From assembly GCF_008831285.2 (NCBI RefSeq), contig NC_045149.1:20289035-20353034 (forward strand): a stretch of 64,000 bases of DNA, given 5' to 3'. A model generated the notes under the pieces. It made no database searches and was not told the DNA's origin. It was given only the letters and a program-made list of their open reading frames with translations. The DNA comes from Nymphaea colorata. Its lineage: Eukaryota; Streptophyta; Magnoliopsida; Nymphaeales; Nymphaeaceae. Both the position numbers and the translations under genes were made by a program. Numbering within the stretch: the stretch's first letter is position 1; every line of letters begins with the position of its first letter. Positions 49,159 to 61,370 of the stretch are shown piece by piece.

Positions 49159-49377
49159 AGATGCTTTGCAAAAGAGAGTGGACGCTAAATTGTGTTATCT
49201 TGTCAAAATCATGTAGTAGCACTTCGTTTTGATGCACGAGGAACTTAACTAAAGTGGTTCAGATAGTTGCCAATTGTAGGCCGTGAATCGAGTAATTGAA
49301 GTTCACCTATATTCAACTGTAACAGTAGCTTAGCTTATGCCCAGAATGGTGTACCAATTCTTCTGTGACTTGAGTGG

Positions 49378-49383
49378 AATAAA
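49378..49383 (+). terminator. AATAAA polyadenylation signal
   Basis: A canonical signal 220 bp past the stop codon of the coiled-coil protein gene, followed by a T-run. Confidence 0.45.
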
Positions 49384-50281
49384 TTTTTTAGTGCTGCAAT
49401 TCCGTTAGCAAGGAATTACCATGAATTTATTTGAAATTTTGGGACTTGCTGTCATTAATTTGTGCAGCGGACGTGAATTATTCTTTTCAATTGAAGTGAG
49501 CTGAACAATAGGGATGAGATTTTATCCGGTATCTTGACGCCCTTTACTCTCCACCTGCCACCTGCTCACCCCTGTGGTGGTGCTTATAGAAAATTTGTTG
49601 AGATTGAATCAGATTATGAAGGTTGGAACCACCTTAATGAGAAGCTGCTGATGTATCCATGTTTTCTGCCTTTCTTTTTTTTAAAAAAAAAAATCTGCTT
49701 GTTACGTGTGCAAGAGTTGAGGCCAGTGCATGTTATTTTCAGCATTGATTAATTGACACACAGAATTTTGTTGGATACTACCACCATAGACATCAAATGT
49801 ACAACCCAAACTGCTTTTGGAGAAGCATATATAAACATTGATATGTATGTCACCTAGAATGTAAACTACGTTCTCCGTTTGTAAATTAAAACCTATGAAC
49901 ATGTGCCAAGCTGCAAGCAGCCAAAAGACTATCGGGCAGATGTGAATACCACCTTTGGAAAGCATTCTAGGATTATGAGCTGCAACAGTTTGTATTTGGA
50001 AAGAATCTCAATTAATTCACTCGTCTTCTTACAAATGTCCGATTCAGACATACAAGCTGCTCTCTGGACGATGCATGCCTTGCATTAACTGGACAGGTCG
50101 TGCCTCCAGTACTGTTACTTTGAAGAAATCAAAGCAAGTTTAAATGGAAAAATCTGAGGCTCTCGATGCTCTCCTTTTTTCACTAAAAAATAAAGGAAAA
50201 AATAGGACTTAGCCAAGCCAATACGATGGGAGAAGTTTAAGGGTCTGCACTGTGATCACATATACAATCCACTGCATCTTG
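49384..50281. other. intergenic stretch between convergent genes
   Basis: No gene is seen. Both flanking genes point into it, so 3' UTR sequence of the OTP70-like gene probably fills the right part. Short open frames here are not supported. Confidence 0.5.
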
Positions 50282-51898
50282 CTATAATCCCCTCTCTCTT
50301 ATCATCTCCCTTACCCTTTCTGCATCATCCCATCTCTCAGCTCCACAATATATCTGCAAAAGAAGGTTGAAGTTTTCAAGGTTATCAGGCTCCAATTCGA
50401 ACAGCATATCAGCTGCTATCTCACCCACATCTACATTCCCATGTATACTGCAGGCAAACAGCAATGCTCCCCAAATGCTAGGTCCAGGTTCTAGTGAGGG
50501 CCGCATTTGTTTAGTGATCATTTTATATGCTTCATCTATAAGTCCTGCTCTTCCTAACACATTCACCATGCATGCATAGTGTTCTATGCGTGGCTGAATA
50601 CCATATCTTTTGAGCATCAAGTTGAAGAAATACCGACCCTCATCAACAAGGCATCGAGAAGATGCTGAGTCGCCAACACATGCCGACAGCAATGCTACAA
50701 AGGTAATGCTATCAGGAGCAATACCATATTCAATCATCCTCTTGAACATGGCAAATGCTTGTTCAACATCCTTTTTACCGTACGCATAGATAATTGAATT
50801 CCATGACACGATATCTTTTTCTCTCAACTGATCAAAAACTGCGCGAGCACTACTGGTGCAGCCTAATTTGGCATACATATCAATCAAAGAGTTGCTTACT
50901 GATAATTCCAGGTCATTCCCCTGTCGGATGACTCGTCCATGGATTTGAGTCCCCATCCAAAGACCGTAACTGCGGGAAGCAGAAGCACAGCCAGAAAGCA
51001 TTGCAGAGATCCCAACAGAGTCTGGCTCGAAACCTTTAGAAACCATGAGACGAATGACACTAGCAGCAAAATCCAAACACCCATGCCGAATGTACCCGAC
51101 TAACATGGTATTCCATGAGACAATATCTCTTTCAGGCATTCTCTCAAACAATCGCCTGGCTTTTACTATTTCACCGCACTTAGCATACATGTCGATCAGG
51201 GCGTTCATAATAAACTGGTCTCCACCGTAACCACAGCGTATAATATGCCTGTGGACGTCCTCACCCCTCTGCAACGACCCGATTCCAGCACACGCCTTAA
51301 GCACGCGTGGAAAAGTGAAGTTATCAGGCTCGACACCCATCTCATCCATTTGGTAGTAGAGAGCCATAGCATCCTCATGGTGGCCTTGCTCGACGTACCC
51401 AGATATGAGGGAGTTCCATGCAAAAACAGAAGGTGGTTGAGCCATTTCGTCGAACAATTTGTGGGCATCTTCAAGACGACCACAGACCGCATAGAATCTC
51501 AGGAGTTTGGCCGATAAAGATGGAGTCTTACGGAGGAGACGTGGGGGAACGAGGCTGTGTACTTGAATGCCTTGTTGGAAGGCGCTCATCTGAGAGCAGG
51601 TCTCCAGGAGGGAGGAGAAGATATCAGGCCCCACGGGAACACCCTTCTCGATGCTATCCTGAACGTCCTTGATTGTCTCGTTGAGCATTTGCAGTCTGGT
51701 CATGGTCTGGGGGCCGCGGCGAAGAAGGGGAGTTGATGCCGGTGATGGCTTGGCCAAAAGACCTCCCCTGCTCTTGTTCTGATGAGGAAACAAAGGCTGC
51801 GGCTGGCTCTTCTTGCTCCTGCTTCGCCGGTGGCATTGGTAGCGGCAAGCATAACGACCCCATGCAGATACCGGCAGCGGTGATGAAAGGGTCTGCAT
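50282..51898 (-). CDS. OTP70: PLS-class PPR protein, OTP70-like, chloroplast
   Basis: OTP70 (Arabidopsis At4g25270) is a chloroplast PPR protein needed for splicing of the rpoC1 transcript. This intronless frame gives 538 residues. After a basic, Ser/Pro-rich N-terminus of about 65 residues come the stretches shared with OTP70 as I remember it: FAWNSLISGY, PDNFTFPRVLKACAGIGS, NALIDMYAKCGEIVKAR, ELSVSNSLIDMYAK, IEHYACMVNVLGRAGLIDEA, WGALLFACSIHGN and ELEPDNLENFNLL. The repeat pattern (P, L and S lengths) and the C-terminal E-type motif ending RVREMIRERGL place it in the PLS class, E subgroup. There is no DYW deaminase, so it should not edit RNA by itself. The ATG at 51898 precedes the targeting sequence. 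I see no break. Confidence 0.93.
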   Translation of the reverse strand: MQTLSSPLPVSAWGRYACRYQCHRRSRSKKSQPQPLFPHQNKSRGGLLAKPSPASTPLLRRGPQTMTRLQMLNETIKDVQDSIEKGVPVGPDIFSSLLETCSQMSAFQQGIQVHSLVPPRLLRKTPSLSAKLLRFYAVCGRLEDAHKLFDEMAQPPSVFAWNSLISGYVEQGHHEDAMALYYQMDEMGVEPDNFTFPRVLKACAGIGSLQRGEDVHRHIIRCGYGGDQFIMNALIDMYAKCGEIVKARRLFERMPERDIVSWNTMLVGYIRHGCLDFAASVIRLMVSKGFEPDSVGISAMLSGCASASRSYGLWMGTQIHGRVIRQGNDLELSVSNSLIDMYAKLGCTSSARAVFDQLREKDIVSWNSIIYAYGKKDVEQAFAMFKRMIEYGIAPDSITFVALLSACVGDSASSRCLVDEGRYFFNLMLKRYGIQPRIEHYACMVNVLGRAGLIDEAYKMITKQMRPSLEPGPSIWGALLFACSIHGNVDVGEIAADMLFELEPDNLENFNLLLQIYCGAERWDDAERVREMIRERGL

Positions 51899-53443
51899 CT
51901 AGTTGGCCGTTGCAGCCGAGATGGCCACCATCATACAATCCACTCCTCCCCTACGCTCACAGTGTCAACACTAAAGAAGATAATCCATCGATACATAAGA
52001 GGTTTCGGCCTAAACAAATATCTATACCATTTGTCTCGATCAAACAGTTCGAAAATGACTGAGATTTTGATCTTTTTAGCTGTACATAAAGCAGCCAGCG
52101 CTTCGGCACAGCTTTGGCCAGTGAATTTGTGAAAATGAGCTCAACAAGTTGAATATAGGGAGTGATTGGTTTCCATAAGGTTCAGCCTCTGCTCTATACA
52201 AAGCAGTTCAGCTTTAGCTTAACAGGCCTGGGGTTTAGATTCATTTAGCCCAATTTCTCTGTGAGCTTAAGCTGGACTCAGCTCGCTGTAACAGCCGACG
52301 TGTCTTACTCGACTGGATAACCTCGACACCATTAGTCAGTCACAGTATTGATGCTGCATTACTTTTCAAGTTATCATCATGCATCGGCCGGTCTAGCTTT
52401 CCATTTTTATTTTAGGAATTTAACAAATATACTAAATATTAAATTAATTAACGAATAAAAACAAAACAATGAAAACCTACATCAGCGTTGAGTTGTATAA
52501 GGAGTAGATACGATGCGTATCCGTCCATACACTCCAAAACTGATATTGATGGAACGCTTCGTTCAGCTTGCCTACCAGCTCCGTCGACAGTTTTCTCAGG
52601 AGCTCAACTTGGATCAACAGTCACGCAACTTGTGAGGACTTTCTTTTGATCTAGTGGAATATTAAGCTGTTTGTCAATTGAGAAAATAATGGCACATCTA
52701 CATTTTAGATAGGTATAGTAGCAGGCTTGCAGCCTTGCATTAAATGATACTTGTGCTGTCACAGATAATCGGCATTTTAGGGTATCATAACTTTTGGAAA
52801 AAATAAAATTTGGCCAAGCAAACAGATTTTAAGATATCAAAATCAACGCATTTTCTGGCGATGATGAAGCCTGGCCTCGGGTGACTTGGGTACAATAAGA
52901 CACTCACTTGCTGCAGCAATTTCTGGCGATGCTGATGCCGACGGCTGATAAGTTTTGCTGAAGCAACTTCACATTAATAACGAGAAATAGTATTTCTTTC
53001 TGCTGCAATAAAGCTGGTGTCACTACCGGAATCACTGCCACACAAAGTTGGTTTATTATTAGACATGGTTGGAGAGAACAGCAGCAGATGGTAGATGAAG
53101 TATTCAAAAAAAGGGATGGAGAAAATGCATCCCCATTAGAAACAAGTCATGAAGAAATGTCACCTTGCAGACTTCGTTTTTGAACACCTGAGAGCTTATA
53201 AGATACATACACCTTTGAACATACATACAGAGCCTACTGGATAGAAATCAGATGCATTAAGATATAAATTGCTGCAGAACAGAGAAACTAACATGTCCAA
53301 CAGTCCAAGCTATTGTGATATTCCTTGCATGTCGGATGTAGCCCAATCCACCCTCCAGAAGCAAAAACTTTGGTTGTTCTTTTTCCGCTACTTTTTAGTG
53401 TACATGTGTGCAAATGTTGCAGAAGCGCCAGACTAGCCTCAAA
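51899..53443. other. intergenic stretch, no gene seen
   Basis: It contains the 5' flank of the OTP70-like gene and the 3' flank of the nitroreductase-like gene, both on the minus strand. Open frames are short and unsupported. A CAGCTTAAGCTGGACTCAGC-type block near 52265 is a piece of the degenerate repeat also seen at 29.4-30 kb. Confidence 0.5.
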
Positions 53444-56400
53444 CTATGCATCTATTGCTGGGCCCGGATAGGCAGGCAGATTCATTATCCGCTTGTCCAG
53501 AACTGGTGCTCCCACGGTGAAATGATACAGGCTCTGGAACTCAGACCCTCTCAGCCCAAGAATCTCGTGAACTGCAAGAAATCAAAGTAAAAAAACATAA
53601 TTACTTAAGAGCTGGAACCTAAAGCACAACTCAAGCGCATATAAGCTCTTTAATATCCTCGGCAATGGAAAAGCAGAAAACTTGCGTATCTTTCAAATTT
53701 AGCACACGGATGATCTTTACAAGGACCACGTGACGCACTAGAAATAACCCTATTAAGGCCAGACACACTAAATTGAAATGCTTCTTCACGAGTAAGGTAC
53801 AAAAAGCTTCAGATATATATTAAAATAATCCACATCATTAACTACAACGTATGTCCTCAGCAGCATCAGCAATTCTAGCGCATGGATTTTACATGCACGG
53901 TTTCTGGGAGGAAGATATGGTTAATATCACCAAGGCACAAGAAAGGATTAATATCACAAACTTACAGAGGCAAAGCTAGTTGATAATCGGTTAAGAGAGG
54001 CCACTTTCTACCTTCTGTTCAGGCCATGAAAAAGGAATGGTTGCATATTCTGTGCAAATTAAAAGGGGACGCTTTCTACTTGATATTTAGATTGTCCTTC
54101 TTAAATTCATTCAATCAACTAATTTGTCTCCAGATGGATTAGTTCAGTAGCTTTGCTGGATGAAAAACATTTTCAAGTAGCCAGGCAATCACATTCACTT
54201 CCTGTCTTTGGCCTTATCATTATGTTCCCTGTTACTTGAATTTCTAGTGATGATAGTTCATGTCAGGGACAAACAAACTCTGTTATTTGATCTTCTAGCA
54301 TGATGATAGTTCAAGTCAGAAAAACCTGGCTGCATCAGTGGCTCTTTAGTGCTGTGAAAACATTTTTCCTTTCCCAACTTCAAGTACAACAGCTGGTCTT
54401 GTATAACATAAAATGTCAAGGTTATATGAACTAAAATATTGTGCTATTCCCATTCTTAGAGTTAATAATAGCTCCTCATGGGATCCAAACCCCTTGAAGT
54501 CCCAAAGAAGCTAGATGCACGCGAGATTAAAATGTCCTGTCAGCAAAGTAAGTGCAGAACTCGCTTCAAGCAATCAATTTGATCCCAAATCATGCAATAT
54601 CTCAATAGATTGTGTCCCGATTATTTTTCTGTTAATTAGCAACCTAGGGTCAGACAGATAATCATGTAGGCAATCACGAGCAACAAATATAAAGCCTTGA
54701 AAAGGTAAAGGGATAAATGCAACATTACCTGCATCATCGAAATAGCAACCAATCCCAGTAGCAGAGATGCCTACTGCATGTGCTTCAAGATATAATACTT
54801 GGCCGAGAATTCCTGACTCCCAAAATAGACGAGGATACATCCAAATATGCTTGTCCCGCAGAGTTGGTTGAAAGTGCGCGACCATCCCTAGGCTGAAGCA
54901 GCCATCACCTGCAATGTCCTGCATTTTTGCAACCCCAAAATACTATTTCAGCAAGCAGAAACCTGTTTGACTATACACAAGAAATTCAATTTTCTTGAAT
55001 CCGAGAGATTATCTTTCAATATGCATGAAATGCTTCCATTAAAAAACTAAAAACCAGTGCACCAGTTAGTCAATCATGTCATATTTTTTGAATAACAGAG
55101 TTCACAAATGATAATCCATTATTCATGTGATTCTGCTCAATCTATAACTTATTCATGTCCCTCTCTCTAATCTATAACTACAAATGGCATATTTGGCTGT
55201 ATTAAGGAAAGCATGAAACAGTAATGGCAGAATAAGAAAAATGAACCCAAAGCGTGCATATTAGCTAGAGAGAAAATTAATCAAAAGCCCACGTGCTATT
55301 ACGTGGAAGCATCCGTATGAACACTTTATTTTCCAGCTGATGAAGTGCGATTAATATATATGGGCACATTTCAGTTAACAAGTTACAAATTACAATTATG
55401 AGATAACAACGTTGGAACAACTTAATTCTCTAGCTAGTGTGAATATTATACTAATATAAAATCCATCAACTGCAACTGACTCGATCCAAAAAAATGCAAC
55501 ATTAGAGTTATAACTGCCGACTAATAATTGACGAAACAGATATGAACAAGAAAAGAAAATGAACTTCATTGCAATGCTTCCTTTTTGTCATTGAGGGGAG
55601 AGTTCTATCAGAAAGATTAATCCATCTGAGATATGAGAACTACAAAGAGATAAATAAATAAATGGACAACGTTCTTTCAGATGATTGAAAGGAACTTAGC
55701 CATTGCAAACATGCAGAGTCAAGAAGTTTCGCAATATGGCTATACTGAGACCAACTAAACAAGCTTCATGAATTTCACAATTTACATAGTCAGTACTACT
55801 TGATTGCCAACGATGAGAAATGTTATGCATCATATACACAAACATCAATACAAAATACTGGTGAGACCGTGAGCCGAGACTCTGAAATTCAGAACCAACC
55901 TGATGGCAGGACACCCTTTTGGCGAGCTCGCAGCAATTGCCCTTAGCAAGCCGGTAAAGTGGCAAGTCTGCCGGACAACCTTCCGGCTTCGCCCACTCGA
56001 ACTCTGTCCTCATGCCCTGCTTCAGGCGATCAAAATGATCGCTGTTCCTCACCAGAAAATATAGGCCCTGAGGCAACCCCGCGATTCTATGAACGAAGAG
56101 AGCCATATGCAGCTGCGAATCCCATGGAAGAACCCGGAACGGAAGTGTCTGTTGTCCCCTGCCGGAACCCTGCGGCGAAGGAAGGCAGTGAAGAAGAACC
56201 TGGTAGAAAACCTCACGGTTCATGACATGAACTCCGTCCATGTCAACTGCGCTTCTTCTCTTCCTCGCAATTTCCCTCGCAGAGACGCCCTTAAGGTACG
56301 CACTCTCCGAAAATACCGGTGAGCCGGAGAATTCCTGTATATGGAGTTGTTCGCCGTTGATCCCGGATGGTTTCTCGACGACCTCAGCCGTCTTGTATAT

Positions 56401-57468
56401 GATGTCCCAGTAAACATGCTCCTTGCTTAGTGAATTAGCGGTTCCCTTCCACTCCAGACCGGAGAATTCCGCCGCAGCGGCACTCAATTCATCGAAATTG
56501 ATCGCGAACTCACCAGAACCGCTAGGAAAGACGAGGATCAAACAGTCTGGATGCTCACGTTCGAGCTCCCGGAATTTCCCTCTGGCAAAATCCGCCCTCA
56601 GGGGTCCCTTCTCCTCGGACGGAGGCGGTCGAGTTCCAAGCAATGCTTCAAGCTCCCGATGGCCGAGGCCGTCCACCAGTCGGGTATCCCAACCAAGCGA
56701 CGCCGCGGCCATGGCGACGGCCGCGATAGCATGGCCGACGTCGTGGTTGCAGTAGCGGAAGGCGCGCTCGCCGTACTTCCACGCCTCGCGCCAGAAAATG
56801 GACGTGAGCCCGATGAAGAAGGACCCTTCGGGGAGGCCCGGCCGGAGGCGGTCCCAGAGGAAAGCAGGGACGTCAGCCCTGACCTCGAGCGCGTGCTCCT
56901 TGGGTGCGTAATGAGCGACGAAAGGCCCGTCCGCGAGGCCGGCGACGGGGCCGGAGATGAGGTACGACTCGGTGGGGTGGAGGTTGCCGCTGCTCGGGTT
57001 GGCGCGAAGGGACCAGGTGGAGAATCCCGTCGTCTTCCAGGCGGAGAGGGCGAGCGAGTCGTAGAAGAGCTGCGAGATGGAAAGCTTCGACAGCGGCGCA
57101 GGCTGCGGCAGGCCGCGGAAGATGGCCGGATACGGCGGGTCGTCTCGGGTGGGAGGGATGTGCAGGAGAGGGACAAGCGGGCCAGAGAGGTAGCGGCGGA
57201 AGGGGTTGGGCTGGTTCGCCCAGTCCAGACCGTGCGGTCCCTTCGCGTACCTGGTCAAGGAGTGCTTGGTCTGGTTGTGGTACTTGAGAACCGCACCAAG
57301 TGAGTCCGGGTCCGGCGACGGCGACGGCCGGGAGGGGTGAGGGTGGGTGGTGGACATGATGGTCCGGAGGGAGACGCCGTGGGTGCGGGTCTTGGCGCGG
57401 TGGCGGGCTCGGAGGAGGAGGGAAGACGGCGGGAAGGAAAGAGTGCAGCACATGGTCGCCGGATTCAT
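53444..57468 (-). CDS. double-domain SagB-type nitroreductase-like protein
   Basis: Exons 55900-57468, 54729-54918 and 53444-53571 splice in phase to 628 residues. Two nitroreductase-fold (SagB/ThcOx-like, FMN-type) halves follow a presequence. Half one, about residues 55-350, has WSLRANPSSGNLHPTE (core 159-167), the usual phosphate-binding loop of the family. It continues with GSFFIGLTSIFWREAWKYGE and YCNHDVGHAIAAVA. Half two, from about 420, has VFYQVLLHCLP, ALFVHRIAGLPQGLYFLVRN, WMYPRLFWESGILGQ and GISATGIGCYFDDAVHEILG. Plant members are known only as nitroreductase family proteins; the substrate is unknown. The N-terminus is basic and Ser/Thr-rich, so plastid targeting is plausible. A TATA box ends 17 bp upstream of the first ATG, so translation may begin at an internal Met (57453 or 57357). 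The 55-kb intron is long (about 1 kb), as is the next. Confidence 0.88.
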
Positions 57469-57484
57469 TTCCGCCCTCTCTCCG

Positions 57485-57492
57485 TTTATATA
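57485..57492 (-). promoter_or_regulatory. TATA box of the nitroreductase-like gene
   Basis: TATATAAA on the minus strand, only 17 bp from the first in-frame ATG. Transcription would then start at or just past that ATG, which questions it as the start codon. Confidence 0.5.
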
Positions 57493-57579
57493 TGCACGCT
57501 TTCAGTACCGGGCCTGCAGGAGAGTGCTTTTATTATTATGCATCGCCGCCAGCGGTTGCTCCCTGCCGCTAATTGTTAA

Positions 57580-59731
57580 GACGCTTTTGCTCCTTTTTCC
57601 TTTTTCTTACCAAAAAAAAAAAAAATGGTTCAATCAAACTTTAGATAATTTGGACCTTGAGAACAATGCAAACGATACAACTTGTTTCAAAAAAAAGAAT
57701 CAAGTATTGAAGAAATATGTTTGATTGTCTATAATTTAATATTCTCCCAATTTAGACATCAAATCAAATTAATTATGCTTTGTTGATAACAGTAATAGAT
57801 TTGAGACGATACTCCATCTGAGATTTGAGACAAATTAATGATGCTTTGTTCATCAAACTACGTATCTTAGGTCAATCCCAAGATCCACACTTAAAATCCT
57901 TATTTTACGTTGTTGTATTAAAAAAAAATGAAGTTGGTTTTAATTTCGTAGAGGAAAGGGTCATGTTTAAAATCAAAGTTTATTGAATGACGAGGATTTT
58001 AAATCCAATGCTATCAAACACCACCTAACAACATTGTTTAATCAAAATAGAGAATGACGTGGTTGAAATGCACGTTAGTATCTTGTGCACTGATAAAATC
58101 CGAAGGCCAGACAGAATAAGAGGTTGTAGTATGCAATGCCAATTCAGTATAGTGTAGGTTGTGGAAATATCTCGTTTCAAGCTTGCAATTGGCATTCATT
58201 GTTTTGTGAACCACAATAACGTTGTCACGATTTATAGGTTTCCCAAATAAATGCATTTTGAATTGGAGAAATCATTCACAATAAGGTCGAGTCCACAAAA
58301 ATAGTCATAGGGTATCTGGTCAATCCATTAGATCCTTCAAGATACTTAATTTGGTGGCATGTCTCTGCATATCACAAGTTCATGAAAATTTTTGGTGTTA
58401 CGGTTTGTTTGTAATTAGTAAGTTACAATTAAGAGTTGTTTGACAACAGTAATAAATTGTTATTGTTCATGAATCTACAAAAAAAAAAAAAGAACAAATT
58501 CATAGGACACTATAACAGATGTGTCGTGAATTTTCTCCATTTTGCAAAGCAAATTCATGAGATAGTAACGATGTGTTAGTGTTGCCAAACGATTTTTGAA
58601 GGGTTTAACTAGCACAAACAAAAAATGTTTTGTTCTAAAATGAATGCATCCATCTCTTAGAAGGTGAGGAATTGTTTTGTATTTAAGACAACGGTACGTA
58701 CATGTATATTTTTTTTCTTTTCAATTTGTGACGCTGACCTGAATTTGGGGCGCTAGTTCACACAATGTTAGGTTTGAGCTAGCCAAAAGTTGCAGCGAGA
58801 AACGTGCCAAAAGAAAAAACATATGATGTCAGGATTAAATAAGGATGAATGTGTACATTTGAAATGTACAAACTTGTTTTTGTTTTTGTTCTTTTTATAT
58901 GTATGCCAACAACATGTTGTAACAATTTTATTCTTAACGGCTGGAATGCAAACTTTAGTGAAGATAGGCACAAATACGCGAAGTTATAGTTGAGAGAGTG
59001 CACAAATACATAAATAAACGTACCAACATAAATTTTGAATAAGTTATAGGGAGGGATAAGTGCCCCTTGCCACGTGTGGCTGCTTGATGACATGTATGGA
59101 AATTATAGATAAAAACTGTGAAGGAATGCATAGAAAGTGAGATGAAAATAAAAAATGACATAGAAAAGTGTAGCAAAATTAAAACACGCTTATGTACTGC
59201 GACACTAGTGAATTTAGATTAAATCTCGAGCTGCCCAAGATTATAGATTATTATTACACTCCTAATGAAGATACTGCCAACCAAACGAAGGACTCTCGTA
59301 ACAGTTGCAAATGCACCTTCTCTAATAAGTCATATTATTTGTAATTGTCTAGAAAGGTGAAGTATTTATTTTTTTATTTTGGATAGAATAAAACATAATG
59401 TATTATTAATTAGACAGAGGTATTATAACATGCTAGACGAGAAAAAAACTAAAAAGTTGTCGTTAAAAGTACCATAAATAGTCGCCAAAAACACTATGAA
59501 CTATTATGGTTTCATAAACTCAACAATGCTGTTCATAAAACGACTATTTATAAATGATTTTTTTTTAATTTGATTCAACCTCGGATACCACCTTATAACT
59601 CCCAAGGTATTATTGTGAGCTCATGATTCTAATTGCAAAAACAATTGAATTCTGAATAAAGTTTGGCCAAAGAAGCATGTGACCGATTTAAGGGTAACTA
59701 TGTTAGCTGCTCGGACCGAATAAAGACCCAA
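57580..59731. other. AT-rich intergenic stretch with MITE-like remains
   Basis: No gene is seen. The MITE-like block 58435-58592 is listed separately. At 57760-58030 a stretch beginning with the motif TGATAACAGTAATAGATTTG and ending GCTATCAAACACCACC may be another decayed element. Around 59455-59540, TAAAAGTACCATAAATAGTC and CGCCAAAAACACTATGAAC resemble the repeat at 9.06 kb. Confidence 0.45.
58435..58592. mobile_element. short MITE-like element with imperfect inverted ends
   Basis: The left end is GTTGTTTGACAACAGTAAT. The right end, reverse complemented, is TCGTTTGGCAACACTAACAC. The 158-bp interior is AT-rich with no coding potential. Flanking target duplication is not evident, so class (hAT-like is possible) is unsure. 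Confidence 0.4.
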
Positions 59732-59739
59732 TATATAAA
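59732..59739 (+). promoter_or_regulatory. TATA box of a plus-strand transcription unit
   Basis: TATATAAA in a setting that shifts from AT-rich to more GC-rich sequence about 30 bp downstream, as at a real promoter. Confidence 0.5.
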
Positions 59740-59764
59740 GGCAGAGTTCAGACCCAAACTGGTA

Positions 59765-61370
59765 TTTCACCGCCACGAGTCAAGTTCGTAGCTGAACGAG
59801 GAGACCGTACTCGCGTCCCTGCTGGAGCTCGCTTCCTAGATCGCATCCGGTAGAGCCTTCTTCCCGTCCCCATCGTGTCTTTGTTTCCTGGCGGAAGCAC
59901 CGGCATTTCACTAAGTGCTCCGACCATCGTTTTCGTATACCGGACGATCAATTGCTTGAGCCGGAAACAATCGGAGACCGGTAGCTCTCTATCTTTCTAT
60001 TTTCACAGCTCCCTCTCCCTGTGCCCTAGATTCACGGTGGGAAGGTTCTAGTTATTGTGATGTGTAATTCAGTGTGGGTTTGATTTTAGGGCTTTAATTT
60101 CATACTTGGGTGGTCTTTCACCGTTTTGCTCGTTTGGGTTTCTTGATGGGTTGGGGTTTCAGGGTTCTCGATTTCTGGGAAGGCTGCTGCTTCTTTCTTG
60201 CGAGCTTCTGCTTTCGACAAGTTGGCATGTTTTTCTGACGGGTTGGAGTTTATCGTGTTCTTGTCCAAGACTCTCCTCATTGTTTCGAGTGTGGGAGTGC
60301 GCGTCGTTGCAGAAACAGGGGAAGGGATTGCAGTTCGCAGATACCAAACTTCATGTGCTGACTTCGCCCATCGTCTCAACCTCTTATTGGCAGCTTCACA
60401 GGTGACCTCACCGGCTCACTCTGTGATACGAACGTGGAAGGCCGGTGGACTTGCGGTAAGACTCTCTCTCTCTCTCTATCTTTATCTCTCCCGTAGACGT
60501 CATTCTCTGCGAAATTCTTGTTCCAGGAGTCTGGAACAGCTCCATGAGAAATCACTCAGACCCAAGTTTACTGGTTCCCGTCCAGAAGGAGAAAGATTCT
60601 TCCCTGTGTTCTTTTGATGGCTAACTAAAGGTGCTTTTTGATTTATCTGTATTTCAGTCGTCTTTTCGGGGTTGTAGCTGAGGACCTTCACGATCAGCGA
60701 GAAGACAGAAGAACGATCAGTTCGCACTTGGCCGAGGCGGAGTTTCATTCTGTCGCTCCAAATAGGTTCTCTTTTTATCCGTCAACATTTATTTTATTTG
60801 ATTTTCATTTTCGGCATTTGCCTTTTATCTTTTGTGGGTTTTGCTATTATTATTACAGTAAGAATCTATGATTTATTAAGAATCTATGATTTGTTTATTT
60901 TATTAAAATTACTTCCATTATGAGGATTTTGGTTCAAATGGACGGAGTTTTCTCCCCAGTGATGCTTGGATCTCCTTCTTCCTTCGGCTTCCTCCCTTGG
61001 TTGATGTTAGTTTGTGTAAATATGGATAATCATCCATGTGGTTGTCTTTCCAGATTCCGTCTGCATTTACCACACTTGAACTTCGGTGAGAGAGTCTTTG
61101 CATATTAGGTGCGTGTTTCATTTGTTGAGACAATCTTAAGGAGAAATTGCTTTTCTAAAGAATTCTATGGTTTCCCTTGTTAGAGAAAAATTTCAAGCCT
61201 GGGAACCATGTTTGTTTTATTAGTATGCTTTGGTATATACAGAAATGGAAGTTAACAGTCCTAAGTTCCTAACCTACACTTGGCGTTCATGATTCATGCA
61301 TATGCATTTTATCAGGAAAGGTGTGCCAACATCATTTCAAGCAAGCCATCCCAGTTTGCAGAAGGTAAGA
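59765..61370 (+). other. possible spliced 5' part of a gene running off the right edge
   Basis: Downstream of the TATA box are exon-like blocks bounded by good signals. They are a first exon ending near 59980 (GACCG|gtagct), a block ending at CTTGCG|gtaag (about 60455), TTCCAG| at about 60528 to AAAG|gtgc, TTTCAG| at about 60656 to AATAG|gttc, CTTTCCAG| at about 61052 to CTTCG|gtgag, and TATCAG| at about 61317 to AGAAG|gtaag. No frame stays open through all of them and I recognise no protein similarity. It could be a multi-intron 5' UTR, a non-coding RNA or a gene whose coding part lies beyond the window. Confidence 0.35.

Noticed and set aside
56551-57451. Three long frames overlapping the nitroreductase-like exon 1
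   Set aside because: GC-rich shadows in other frames; they lack the family motifs.
58038-58256. 72-codon minus-strand frame thought to be a retroelement piece
   Set aside because: No reverse transcriptase, integrase or gag motif could be recognised.
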